A DNA stretch of 39,924 nucleotides, taken from Collinsella sp. Lineage in GTDB: Bacteria; Actinomycetota; Coriobacteriia; Coriobacteriales; Coriobacteriaceae. The translations under genes were made by a program, and so were the position numbers. Of this stretch, positions 1-7,569 are shown piece after piece. Each line of letters opens with the position of its first letter. Positions within the stretch are counted from its first letter, which is position 1. The stretch is from NCBI GenBank assembly GCA_031295385.1, contig JAUMOL010000006.1, positions 1 to 39,924 of the forward strand. The letters run 5' to 3'. The notes under the pieces were generated by a model. That model was not told the DNA's origin, ran no database searches, and saw only the letters and a program-made list of their open reading frames with translations.

Positions 1-101
1 ACCTGGAGGAATACATAGTCCACTGGAACACGAGCCGGAGGCAGGTAAGATTGAAGGGCCTGACCCCGGAGGAGTTCCGGAATCAGGCCCTCGCGGCCTA
101 G
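1..101 (+). CDS. IS3-family transposase (OrfB), C-terminal fragment
   Basis: The frame beginning at base 3 runs open to a TAG at 99-101 and encodes about 32 residues ending in LKGLTPEEFRNQALAA. The W-N-x-x-R segment followed by the LKGL(S/T)P-E-E-(F/Y)-R ending is characteristic of the DDE transposase (OrfB, rve integrase core) of IS3-family elements, especially the IS150 group. Only the C-terminus is inside the window; the catalytic DDE residues lie to the left. The window edge inside a multicopy element suggests an assembly break at a repeat. Confidence 0.8.
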   Translation, partial: LEEYIVHWNTSRRQVRLKGLTPEEFRNQALAA

Positions 102-139
102 TCGCTATTTAGGGCGTCCAAGATTTGGGACGCAGTTCA
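1..139 (+). mobile_element. IS3/IS150-group insertion sequence, right end
   Basis: After the transposase stop, bases about 112-139 read outward as a terminal repeat. On the complementary strand this end is TGAACTGCGTCCCAAATC followed by TTGGAC. That resembles the TG(T/A)ACTG-C-CCCAAA-TTGGAC ends known for IS150-group members. The element boundary is therefore placed near 139. The left end and any target duplication are outside the window. Confidence 0.65.
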
Positions 140-189
140 CACGCGCTGCAGGGTCTTTTTGCATGTCATGTTAAGTTGTGGCCAGCGCC

Positions 190-567
190 TTAGAGAGCGG
201 CGACGACCTCGATCTCGACCAGACCGCCAGCCGGAAGAGCGGCAACCTGGAAAGCGCTGCGCGCGGGGAACGGGGCCTCGAACTTGGAGGCGTAGATCTC
301 GTTCACGGCGGCGAAGTCGGCGATGTCAGCCAGGTAGACCGTGGTCTTGACGACATCGGCAAAGGTAGCGCCGGCAGCGGTCAGCAGGGCCTCGACGTTG
401 GCGAGGGACTGCTTAGCCTGAGCCTCGACGCCCTCGGGCATCTTGCCGGTCGCGGGATCGATGCCCAGCTGGCCGGACAGGAACACCATGTTGCCGGTCT
501 GGATGCCGGGGGAATACGGGCCGATGGCTGCAGGTGCGTTATCGGAAGACACGACGGTCTTGCTCAT
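190..567 (-). CDS. ridA: RidA family protein (reactive enamine/imine deaminase)
   Basis: Encodes 125 residues, the usual RidA/YjgF/UK114 length. The family hydrolyses reactive 2-aminoacrylate-type enamines and imines released by PLP enzymes, acting as a cytoplasmic trimer. Seen here are the N-terminal AIGPYSPG motif, FLSGQLGIDP, the KTTVYLADIADF segment, and a C-terminal block with the conserved arginine (FPARSAFQV) and acidic residue (VEIEVVAAL). The start at 567 (MSKTVVSS) is chosen because AAGGAGAAAAA precedes it; an in-frame extension to 627 has no homology-like sequence. It is divergent from the U32 gene and looks monocistronic. Confidence 0.93.
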   Translation of the reverse strand: MSKTVVSSDNAPAAIGPYSPGIQTGNMVFLSGQLGIDPATGKMPEGVEAQAKQSLANVEALLTAAGATFADVVKTTVYLADIADFAAVNEIYASKFEAPFPARSAFQVAALPAGGLVEIEVVAAL

Positions 568-656
568 GTTTTTCTCCTTACGATCAGATAGAGAGCGTGA
601 GCGCGGCGTTCGCACCGGGAGGCACAATTCGGTCTGAACACCGCGCTTGATTTGGG

Positions 657-685
657 ATAGTACTCAAGGTTTCCGTGCGATGCAA
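657..685 (-). promoter_or_regulatory. Candidate sigma70-type promoter of ridA
   Basis: On the minus strand TTGCAT (680-685) and TACTAT (657-662) are separated by 17 bases, about 90 bases upstream of the ridA start. The surrounding 650-715 stretch is distinctly AT-rich. Matches to consensus are partial, so this is a candidate only. Confidence 0.4.
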
Positions 686-867
686 GAATATTATCAGTTT
701 GCGAGAATATTTTATCGCCCAACGGCGCCCGTTGGCAGCTGAACGGTTCTCCACGGGGTCAGCCAGCCTAAGCTGCTGAAGACTTTATCCCACTTGGAGC
801 ACGGGCATCGCCTGCCGCAACGGCACCACTATACTTTTGAATATCTGAGCATTTTGAAAGGCAGGAT

Positions 868-3363
868 ATGACCGCAACCGCCAGTCGAACCACCAACCGC
901 AGACCCGAGCTTTTGGCGCCCGCCGGAGGGCCCGAGCCCTTTGCCGCCGCGCTCGCTGCCGGGGCAGACGCCATCTACTGCGGCATGGGCAGCTTCAACG
1001 CCCGCCGCAAGGCCACCAATTTTACCGATGAGGCCTTTGAGCAAGCCTGCCGCGCCGCGCATCTAGCCGGGTCGCGCGTCTACGTCACGGTAAACATCGT
1101 CATCAAGCAGTCCGAGATGGGCGATGCGCTGCAACTCATCCATCGCTGCTCCACGCTGGGCGCCGACGCCTTCATTATCCAGGACTGGGGTCTGTTCTTT
1201 GAGGTCAAGCGCACCATGCCCGGCATCGAGACACACATCTCGACCCAGGCGAACATCCACGACGACCGCGGAACCCTTTGGTGCCGTGAGCAGGGCGCCG
1301 ACCGCGTGACTCTCTCGCGCGAGCTCTCCATCGACGAGATCGCCGCCATTCACAACGCCGCGCCCGATGTGGACCTTGAGGTCTTTAGCCACGGTGCCAT
1401 CTGCTTTTGCTACTCGGGTCTGTGCCTGCTGTCGAGCTTTGCCATGGCTGGCCGCTCGGCCAACCGCGGCATGTGCGCCCAGCCCTGCCGCCTACCCTAC
1501 GAGCTAATTGACGAGAACGGCCGCTCGCTCTCCCCTGCCGGTCGCGAGCGCGCGCTGTGCCCGCGCGACACCAACACTTCGCAGCTTGTTCGCCGTCTGT
1601 ATGACGCCGGCGCCGCATCGCTCAAGCTCGAGGGCCGCATGAAGGCCCCCGATTACGTGTATTCCATCGTCGACGTGTATCGTCATCAGATTGATGACAT
1701 GCTGGCCGATGTTTCGACCTCTAAGGATGAGGATGCGGCCCGCCAGCGACAGCTCAAGCGCTGCTTTAACCGCGACTTTACGCACGCCTACCAAGACGGT
1801 ACCTCGGGTGACGAGATGATGAGCTACGAGCGCTCCAACAACCGCGGCCAGATCGTGGGCACGGTGCTGGGCAGCCGCCCGGCCAACCGCGATGTGCGCG
1901 GCCTCAAGCCCGACGACCGTCGTCGGCGCGCCGCCATCGCCCGCATTGAGTTGTTTGAGCCCGTGGGCAAGGGCGACCTGCTGGAGCTTCGCCACGATAA
2001 CGAGTTTGACCAGTTCCTGACCACCATTGCCGCCGATGACGCCGCCGCCGGTGACATCATCGAGTGCCGCGTGCCTCGCAGCATGCCCGAGGGCTGCCGC
2101 GTGCGCGTGATTCGAAGCCAGCGCGCCATTGACGCTGCCGGCGCCGCGCTCAAGCGCGATGTGCTGCGCCGCCGCGCCGTTGATGTAACCGTTGTGGCGC
2201 GTTTGGGCGAGCCGTTTACTGTCACACTCACCTGCTGCGACGACCCTTCGCTTACGGCCACGGCCACGGGCTTCACCGTCGAGGCTGCCAAGACCCGCGC
2301 CGTCGAGGCATCCGATCTGGTTGAGCACGTCGGGCGCATGGGCTCCTCTCCCTTTGAGGCCGCGAGCTTTGACGTGGCCCTCGACGCCGGCTGCGGTATG
2401 GGCTTTTCCGCCGTGCACAAGGTGCGCGCCGCCGCTTGTAAGGCGCTGGAAGAGGCCATTCTGGCACCGTACGAGGAGCGCGCGATAACGCTCGAGTTGC
2501 CGGCGATTGTAACCAGTGATTCCCGCCCCGCGCCCGAGCACTACCGCGATGAGCCGCAGATCTGCGCCACCGTCACCTCGCTCGAGGCCGCCGAGGCCGC
2601 TCGCGCCGAGGGTGTAACGCGCATCTACATGACCACCGACGCACTCGATGCGGCCGAGCTCTCCCCCGCCGATGCATTTGAGCAGGGCATCGTACCCGTG
2701 CTCGACGAGGTCTGCCGCGCCGTTGACCACGTACGCGTCGACCCGTGGGTTGTTGCCGGCGCTACGGTCGCTATTGGCAACATCTCTGAGCTTGCCCTGG
2801 CCGCCCAGGTTGGCGCCACGGCCGAGATTCGCTCTTGCCTGCCGGTGCACAACACGCCCTGCATGGAGGCGCTTGCCGAGCGCGGAGCCGGTGCGTTTTG
2901 GCTCTCGCCCGAGATCACACTCGACGAGATTGTCTCGCTCGGCGCCGCCGCGCCCGCGGCTCTGGGCATCACCGTCTTTGGCCGCCCGCGCGTTATGACG
3001 AGCGAGCACTGCATCCTGCAGGTGGCCAATGGCTGCATCCACGATTGTGCCAGCTGCCGTCTGCGCGCCCGCAAGCTGTCGCTCAAGAATATCGACGGAA
3101 AGGTCATGCCCGTGCGCACCGACATCCACGGCCGCTCTCGCTTGTACGACGCCTACCCCATCGACCTTACGCCGCAGGTACCGCAGTTGCTCGACGCCGG
3201 CGTCCGTCGTCTTATGGTCGACGGAACCTTGCTCGAGGCCGATGAGATTGGCCGTGCCGTCGCTCGCGTCCGTCGCGCCGTCGAGGCGGCTCAAGCCGGC
3301 CGCAAGCCCGCCGCCCGCCTGCGCGGCGCCACCTCGGGCTGCATGTTTGTGGGAATTAGCTAA
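868..3363 (+). CDS. U32 family peptidase / RNA-hydroxylase-type protein with C-terminal DUF3656-like region
   Basis: 831 residues, matching the long U32 form. The N-terminus ELLAPAGGPEPFAAAL-AGADAIYCG and the signature EVFSHGAICFCYSGLCLLSS followed by GMCAQPCRLPYE are diagnostic of peptidase family U32. Family members such as RlhA and TrhP are now known to hydroxylate 23S rRNA or tRNA uridine/cytidine rather than act as proteases, so an RNA-modifying role is plausible. A second cysteine cluster (NGCIHDCASCR) near residues 715-725 is typical of the C-terminal extension and may bind a metal or Fe-S cluster. AAAGGCAGG precedes the ATG. The gene sits 15 bases before an rRNA/tRNA pseudouridine synthase, which supports an RNA-modification operon. 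The substrate cannot be assigned. Confidence 0.85.
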   Translation: MTATASRTTNRRPELLAPAGGPEPFAAALAAGADAIYCGMGSFNARRKATNFTDEAFEQACRAAHLAGSRVYVTVNIVIKQSEMGDALQLIHRCSTLGADAFIIQDWGLFFEVKRTMPGIETHISTQANIHDDRGTLWCREQGADRVTLSRELSIDEIAAIHNAAPDVDLEVFSHGAICFCYSGLCLLSSFAMAGRSANRGMCAQPCRLPYELIDENGRSLSPAGRERALCPRDTNTSQLVRRLYDAGAASLKLEGRMKAPDYVYSIVDVYRHQIDDMLADVSTSKDEDAARQRQLKRCFNRDFTHAYQDGTSGDEMMSYERSNNRGQIVGTVLGSRPANRDVRGLKPDDRRRRAAIARIELFEPVGKGDLLELRHDNEFDQFLTTIAADDAAAGDIIECRVPRSMPEGCRVRVIRSQRAIDAAGAALKRDVLRRRAVDVTVVARLGEPFTVTLTCCDDPSLTATATGFTVEAAKTRAVEASDLVEHVGRMGSSPFEAASFDVALDAGCGMGFSAVHKVRAAACKALEEAILAPYEERAITLELPAIVTSDSRPAPEHYRDEPQICATVTSLEAAEAARAEGVTRIYMTTDALDAAELSPADAFEQGIVPVLDEVCRAVDHVRVDPWVVAGATVAIGNISELALAAQVGATAEIRSCLPVHNTPCMEALAERGAGAFWLSPEITLDEIVSLGAAAPAALGITVFGRPRVMTSEHCILQVANGCIHDCASCRLRARKLSLKNIDGKVMPVRTDIHGRSRLYDAYPIDLTPQVPQLLDAGVRRLMVDGTLLEADEIGRAVARVRRAVEAAQAGRKPAARLRGATSGCMFVGIS

Positions 3364-3378
3364 CCGAAAGGCTTACAC

Positions 3379-4038
3379 GTGAACGAAGAACCTCAAGTCC
3401 TCTACTGCGACGCCTGGCTCATGGCCATCGACAAGCCCGCCGGCATGATCGTCCACGGCGACGGCACCGGCGAGCGCACACTTACCGACTACGCCAGCGA
3501 CCTGCTGCTGGCGATGGGCGACGGCTTTGCCGCGACCGACATGCAGCCGCTCAATCGCCTGGACCGTGACACCACCGGCGTGGTACTGTTCTCGCTCGAC
3601 AAGCAGACGCAGCCCGCCTTTGACCAGATGGTCATCGACCACGCATTCGAAAAGCACTATCTGGCGCTGGCCGAGGGCAAGATCGACTGGAACGAGAAGC
3701 TCATCGACAAGCCCATCGCCCGCGACCGCCACGATAGCCGCAAGATGCGCGTTGGCGCCAGCGGCAAGCCGTCTCAGACGCGCGTGAAGGTGCTCAAGCG
3801 CCTTAAGAGCCGCCGAGGCCTGCCCACGCGCTCGTATATTGATGTCGAGTTGCTCACCGGTCGCAAACACCAGATCCGTGTGCACCTGGCCAGCGAGCAT
3901 CACCCCCTGGTTGGCGACGACCTGTACGGAACGCCGCGCCCCTGTGGCCTGATGCTCCACGCCCACAGCGTGCCCTTTACGCATCCCGTTACCAGCGAGC
4001 ACATCCACATCGAAGCCCCCTGCCCCTGGGAGCCCTAA
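3379..4038 (+). CDS. RluA-family pseudouridine synthase
   Basis: 219 residues from a GTG start preceded by GAAAGG. It contains the catalytic motif LNRLDRDTTGVVLFS, whose aspartate is the nucleophile of RluA-type pseudouridine synthases. The usual histidine before R-L-D is asparagine, which occurs in many family members. Other family signs are DKPAGMIVH near the N-terminus, KHYLALAEG, and RKHQIRVHLASEHHPLVGDDLYG near the C-terminus. There is no N-terminal S4 domain, so this is a short stand-alone synthase. It is probably co-transcribed with the U32 gene upstream. The target (23S rRNA or tRNA) cannot be inferred. Confidence 0.9.
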   Translation: MNEEPQVLYCDAWLMAIDKPAGMIVHGDGTGERTLTDYASDLLLAMGDGFAATDMQPLNRLDRDTTGVVLFSLDKQTQPAFDQMVIDHAFEKHYLALAEGKIDWNEKLIDKPIARDRHDSRKMRVGASGKPSQTRVKVLKRLKSRRGLPTRSYIDVELLTGRKHQIRVHLASEHHPLVGDDLYGTPRPCGLMLHAHSVPFTHPVTSEHIHIEAPCPWEP

Positions 4039-4077
4039 ACCACCACAATGGGGACAGGCACCTTTGTGGTGGTTTTG
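4039..4077 (+). terminator. GGGGACAG-core hairpin, probable terminator of the U32-rluA operon
   Basis: ACCACCACA at 4039-4047 pairs with TGTGGTGGT at 4065-4073, directly after the stop codon, and is followed by TTTTG. The loop carries TGGGGACAGGCACC. The position and T-run fit a rho-independent terminator. The same loop sequence recurs at 4418-4431, so the hairpin is also a dispersed repeat. Confidence 0.6.
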
Positions 4078-4106
4078 CCGCAATGGCCCAGCCACGGTCC
4101 CAAAAC

Positions 4107-4324
4107 GTCTCGATCTGTAACAGTTAAAACCCATTTTCCGGTCTGTCTGTTACAGATCGAGACATTCGAATCTCCCTCAAGGAAAAATCTCAATCTATAA
4201 CAATAACTCGGCAAAATCGGTCCCAGATGTTACAGATCGAGACAAAGGGACGGCGCGGTTCGGAAGAATCTCAATCTGTAACATCTAACCCACTTTTAAC
4301 GGTCTAGTTGTTACAGACTTAGAC
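4107..4324. repeat. Three tandem large dyads with TCTCGATCTGTAACA arms
   Basis: Three hairpin units lie in a row. Unit A has perfect 17-bp arms (4107-4123 and 4147-4163; left arm GTCTCGATCTGTAACAG). Unit B (about 4188-4202 and 4229-4243) and unit C (about 4269-4283 and 4309-4324) have imperfect copies of the same arms. The spacers are also related: each carries an AACCCA(T/C)TTT- or AACTCGGCAAAA-like piece followed by CGGTC. The 428-base stretch 4039-4466 holds no gene. Confidence 0.75.
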
Positions 4325-4408
4325 AAAACGGCAGACAACAATAGCGGCATCGCCCGTAATGGACGTTGCCGTTTTTCTATTGAGAAAACTACTCGGTTTT
4401 CGTTACTA

Positions 4409-4446
4409 ACCGCCACAGTGGGGACAGGCACCTTTGTGGTGGTTTT
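4409..4446 (+). repeat. Second copy of the GGGGACAG-core hairpin
   Basis: ACCGCCACA at 4409-4417 pairs (one G-T) with TGTGGTGGT at 4435-4443, around the same TGGGGACAGGCACC loop seen at 4049-4062, followed by TTTTGG. It is in the same orientation as the first copy, 370 bases downstream. It faces the end of the minus-strand regulator gene, so it could stop plus-strand read-through. Confidence 0.6.
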
Positions 4447-4466
4447 GGCCTTACTTCGCCCCGTTG

Positions 4467-5213
4467 CTAAACCGTGATGACGTTTTCCATCGTCTGGTAC
4501 TTGGCGGGCACCTCGCCCGCGGTGATAACCGTTGCGTCACGGAAGTCCGCGAATTTTACGGGAGCCACCATGCCAAACTTACTGGCGTCCGAGATTACGA
4601 AGCGTTTGGCTGTATGGCGCATCGAGATACGCTTGACCTGCGCTTCCTCGATATCGGGCGTCGTAAAGCCCTGCTCGGCGGCAATGCCGTTAGAACCCCA
4701 AAAGCCGCAGTTAAAGTTGTAGCGGTCTAGGGTTGCCAGAGCATCGGGGCCAACGAGCGCCTCGGTCTCGGGTTTAAGCTCGCCGCCCAGCACCACGGTG
4801 CGCATGCCGCGCACAGCGAGATGCTGAGCATGGAGCACGGAATCAGTCACATAGGTGACCGATTCGAGATGCGGAAGATGCTCGATGAGTCTGAGCGTTG
4901 TCGAACCCGAATCGATGTACACAAAGCTCTCGGGCTCCACGAGCGCCGCGGCGCGGGCGCAGATACGCTCCTTGTCGTCGTTATGGAGATCACTGCGCTC
5001 ACTGATCGTTAGGTCGCGCGTCACGTGCGCGCGCTCAAGACTTGTCGCGCCACCGTGCACCTTGGCGATGCGGTGCGCTCGGTCGAGCGTCTGTAGGTCG
5101 CGTCGAATGGTAGAGGCCGTCACGCCCAGGGCATCGGCAAGCTCGGGCACCGTTACCGAGCCAGCCTGCTGCACCATCGACACGATCGTATTGAGCCTAT
5201 CTTCCGCAAGCAT
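4467..5213 (-). CDS. DeoR/GlpR-family transcriptional regulator
   Basis: 248 residues, the normal DeoR-family size. The N-terminal winged helix reads SVTVPELADALGVTASTIRRDLQTLDRAHRIAKVHGGA. The C-terminal DeoR sensor domain shows FVYIDSGSTTLRLIEHL, a TVVLGGELKPET segment and GSNGIAAEQGFTTPDIEEAQVKR, the part that normally senses phosphorylated sugars. The start at 5213 has GAGGAGTAAGCG in front, located inside the last codons of the oxidoreductase gene upstream; only three bases separate the two genes, so they form one operon. It probably controls its own operon from the repeat-rich region upstream of 6296. The effector is unknown. Confidence 0.9.
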   Translation of the reverse strand: MLAEDRLNTIVSMVQQAGSVTVPELADALGVTASTIRRDLQTLDRAHRIAKVHGGATSLERAHVTRDLTISERSDLHNDDKERICARAAALVEPESFVYIDSGSTTLRLIEHLPHLESVTYVTDSVLHAQHLAVRGMRTVVLGGELKPETEALVGPDALATLDRYNFNCGFWGSNGIAAEQGFTTPDIEEAQVKRISMRHTAKRFVISDASKFGMVAPVKFADFRDATVITAGEVPAKYQTMENVITV

Positions 5214-5216
5214 CGC

Positions 5217-6296
5217 TTACTCCTCCTCGGGGTAGACGACTCCCCAATCGGCGCGGAGCTTGGTCATGAGCTCCATCACATCAGAAGCATAATCCAGAAG
5301 CTCACGCTTGGAATCGTCGCCGGCGACGGCCTGCTCGAGGTCAGCCATCTCGTAGCACAGGGCATAAGCCTCGGTGCCCGCGGCGACCTCCTCGCGATGA
5401 CCGTCCGCGGTCCACACGATCGTCGCGTGATCGGCGCGCGGATACTCGTTGACTTCGACATAGCAATTGTCAAAGCTGATAACCGAGCGCTTTGGCTGCT
5501 TGGAGTGGAGCGTAAGGCTCACGACGCCCAGCTGCTGCTCGGCATTGCGGCAGACGATGCCGCCTGCAACGTCCACGCCGGTCTCGCAGGTGTTACCCAG
5601 AGACACGACCTCGACGGGCTGGCTCGCCATAAACAGGCGCATGACGGACAGGGCGTATACGCCAATATCGAGCATGGCACCGCCGGCGAGGTTGCGATTG
5701 TAGAAACGGTTGGTCAGGTCGCCGTACTCCTTGTAGCTACCAAAGTTGAGCTGAGCGAGGTTCATGCGGCCAAACTCGCCGGTATCCATGCGGCGGCGCA
5801 GCTCTTGATACAAGGGCATGTGGAGCACCGTGGTAGCGTCCATAAGGACCACGTTGTGTTCGGCGGCAATGGCGCGGGCCTCATCGAGCTCGGCGGAGTT
5901 GAGCGTGATGGCCTTCTCGCAGAGAACGTGCTTGCCGGCCGCCAGGGCGGCGCGCAGATAGGTGATATGGGTGTTGTGCGGGGTGGTGATGTAGACGGCG
6001 TCGATGTCAGGATCGGCGTAGAGATCCTCAACCGTGTCATAGACCTTCTCGACGCCGTACTGGTCGGCAAAAGTCTGAGCCTTGGTGAGCGTGCGGTTGG
6101 CAACGCCCGTAAGCTTGCGGCCGGCCAGGGCAAGGGACTGAGCCATCTGGTTGGCAATAACGCCGCAACCGATCACAGCCCAACGGAGCTCGGGAGCCGT
6201 AAAGATGTCGTTAGGGAACGGCTTATCCTGGACCGAAGCGAACGCTGCTTTTGCGGCTGCCGCGGAGTCGAGTGGAGCCTGCTTGGAATCTGCCAT
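5217..6296 (-). CDS. Gfo/Idh/MocA family NAD(P)-dependent oxidoreductase
   Basis: 359 residues from the ATG at 6296, chosen because CAGGAGG lies five bases upstream; longer in-frame starts to 6353 lack a comparable site. The nucleotide-binding fold begins with WAVIGCGVIANQMAQSL, continues with GVANRTLTKAQTFA, and has the family signature AGKHVLCEKAITLN, where the EK(P/A) lysine is catalytic. AGGAMLDIGVYAL is the typical substrate-side D-x-G/H-like block. The family oxidises or reduces sugars and inositols, so the pairing with a DeoR-type sugar regulator is consistent with sugar metabolism. The precise substrate is not readable from sequence. Confidence 0.88.
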   Translation of the reverse strand: MADSKQAPLDSAAAAKAAFASVQDKPFPNDIFTAPELRWAVIGCGVIANQMAQSLALAGRKLTGVANRTLTKAQTFADQYGVEKVYDTVEDLYADPDIDAVYITTPHNTHITYLRAALAAGKHVLCEKAITLNSAELDEARAIAAEHNVVLMDATTVLHMPLYQELRRRMDTGEFGRMNLAQLNFGSYKEYGDLTNRFYNRNLAGGAMLDIGVYALSVMRLFMASQPVEVVSLGNTCETGVDVAGGIVCRNAEQQLGVVSLTLHSKQPKRSVISFDNCYVEVNEYPRADHATIVWTADGHREEVAAGTEAYALCYEMADLEQAVAGDDSKRELLDYASDVMELMTKLRADWGVVYPEEE

Positions 6297-6339
6297 ATGT
6301 GCCTCCTGAGTCATCGGAAGTTCTTCATTTCTAACAACC

Positions 6340-6485
6340 CTATAGTCGCACAATTGCGCGCGTATCTGCTCGTGTTTGCGTATTTATTTGCTTATCGGTC
6401 ATTATTTAGCCATAGTTGGCAGATGTTTGCGCGGCTATGCGCATTATCGCGCAAGGCTATGCGCGTAAATGCGCATGCGACGATC
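6340..6485. promoter_or_regulatory. AT-rich promoter region with phased TGCGC repeats
   Basis: Upstream of the oxidoreductase-regulator operon the sequence turns AT-rich and carries repeated TGCGC half-sites. GGCTATGCGC occurs twice, at 6433-6442 and 6455-6464, exactly 22 bases apart (two helical turns). ATGCGCGTAAATGCGCAT follows at about 6459-6476. This looks like an operator array, probably for the DeoR-type regulator encoded downstream, but no -35/-10 pair is certain. Confidence 0.45.
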
Positions 6486-6539
6486 CTTATGAAACATAAA
6501 AGGGCGGAACACCATAGCCATAAAAGACAGAGTAGGCTG

Positions 6540-6700
6540 TATTACTCCACCCCTCTGGGGGCACCAGACATCAAAGGACCGTCCCAAACTGCCGGCACAT
6601 AGAGACTGTCCCCCAACAACTGGTCATTTAAGTCTGTCCCCAATGAGTATGGGCATTTCAACGGCCACTCATTTAAGTCTGTCCCCAATGAGTGGGGATA
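6540..6700. repeat. CTGTCCCC repeat cluster
   Basis: A perfect 25-bp direct repeat lies at 6624-6648 and 6669-6693. Each copy contains AAGTCTGTCCCCAATGAG. In the second copy ACTCATT at 6667-6673 pairs with AATGAGT at 6687-6693. Further GTCCC-containing fragments lie at about 6578-6587 and 6605-6613. No gene is seen in 6297-6763 apart from these repeats and the terminator. Confidence 0.7.
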
Positions 6701-6701
6701 G

Positions 6702-6737
6702 AAAAAGGCCCGGGTGCCGTGGGGCATCCGGGCCTTT
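6702..6737 (-). terminator. Rho-independent terminator of the S10 operon
   Basis: On the minus strand AAAGGCCCGGATGCC pairs with GGCACCCGGGCCTTT, followed by TTCTATCC. It lies 27 bases after the rplX stop and is the strongest terminator in the left half of the window. Confidence 0.85.
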
Positions 6738-6763
6738 GCTAGCAACTTGATGTTGCGGGCAGC

Positions 6764-7069
6764 TTAGAACTTGTGGCCGCACTTCTTGCAGACGCGCAGC
6801 TTGTTCTTGCCGTCCTTCTCGTGACCGACGCGGGTAACCTTACCGCACTCGGGGCAAACGAGATTGACGTTGGAGGCGTCGATGGGAGCCTCCTGCGAAA
6901 CGATGCCGCCCTGCTGGTTGGCAGCGTTGGGCTTGACGGCCTTCTTGACGACCGAAACGCCCTCGACAACGACCTTGTTCTCGGCGGGGAGAGCACGCAG
7001 GACAACGCCCTGCTTGCCGCGATCCTTACCAGAGAGAACCTGGACCTTATCGCCCTTCTTGATATACAT
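6764..7069 (-). CDS. rplX: 50S ribosomal protein L24
   Basis: 101 residues. The KOW motif is at the N-terminus (MYIKKGDKVQVLSGKDRGKQGVV) and the body has the usual GVSVVKKAVKPN segment. The C-terminal part carries CPECG and CKKCGHKF, a zinc-ribbon-like C-x2-C pair found in many bacterial L24. L24 initiates assembly of the large subunit by binding 23S rRNA domain I. It is the last gene of this S10 operon copy; the adjoining spc genes (rplE and onward) are not in the window because a terminator and unrelated genes follow. Confidence 0.97.
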   Translation of the reverse strand: MYIKKGDKVQVLSGKDRGKQGVVLRALPAENKVVVEGVSVVKKAVKPNAANQQGGIVSQEAPIDASNVNLVCPECGKVTRVGHEKDGKNKLRVCKKCGHKF

Positions 7070-7082
7070 ATATCTCCCCTAA

Positions 7083-7451
7083 CTACAGGGTCTCGGGAGC
7101 GAGCGAGACGATCTTCATGTACTTCTTGTCACGAAGCTCGCGAGCGACGGGCCCGAAGATACGGGTGCCGACGGGCGAACCATCGTTGTTGATGACAACG
7201 CAGGCGTTCTCATCAAAGCGAATGTAGGAGCCATCCTTGCGGCGGATCTCCTTAACGGTGCGAACGACGACGCAACGGACAACGTCCTTCTTCTTGACGT
7301 TGGCGCCAGGGGTAGCCTCCTGGACAGCACCGATGAACACATCGCCGATGCCTGCATAACGACGCTTGGAACCGCCAAGCACCTTGATGCAGCGAATCTT
7401 GCGAGCGCCGGAGTTGTCGGCGACGTTCAGCATGGTTTGCATCTGAATCAT
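7083..7451 (-). CDS. rplN: 50S ribosomal protein L14
   Basis: 122 residues, exactly the usual length. MIQMQTMLNVADNSGARKIRCIKVLGGSKRRYAGIGD is the classical L14 N-terminus, and FGPVARELRDKKYMKIVSLAPE the C-terminus. L14 sits at the subunit interface on 23S rRNA. GGAGG precedes the start. It is separated from rpsQ by an unusually long 118-base gap that looks structured. Confidence 0.98.
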   Translation of the reverse strand: MIQMQTMLNVADNSGARKIRCIKVLGGSKRRYAGIGDVFIGAVQEATPGANVKKKDVVRCVVVRTVKEIRRKDGSYIRFDENACVVINNDGSPVGTRIFGPVARELRDKKYMKIVSLAPETL

Positions 7452-7569
7452 GGTAGATGTTCCTCCGAACTAAGAACCGAAGAGAGGTGCGCAGCCTTTA
7501 TATGGCCCGTGGTATACAAGCCAGGCATACGCACATCTTCGGAAACGTACAAGTCGTAAGAGCGACTGC
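7452..7569 (-). other. Structured intergenic segment between rpsQ and rplN
   Basis: On the minus strand AGTCG-CTCTTA-CGACT forms a small hairpin just after the rpsQ stop. CCGAAGA then pairs with TCTTCGG about 60 bases on, with GTGCG/CGCAC nested inside. The interior contains TTGTATACCACGG. Neighbouring ribosomal genes overlap or are separated by a few bases, so a structured gap here may be an RNA control or processing site. No start codon with a ribosome site is seen in it. Confidence 0.4.

Noticed and set aside
1504..3294. 596-residue open frame on the minus strand inside the U32 gene
   Set aside because: It is the antisense shadow of a GC-rich gene with clear homology on the plus strand; its low-complexity Gly/Ala/His composition is typical of such shadows.
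5397..6602. 401-residue plus-strand frame over the oxidoreductase gene
   Set aside because: Antisense to a protein with clear Gfo/Idh/MocA motifs, and it has no recognisable domain.
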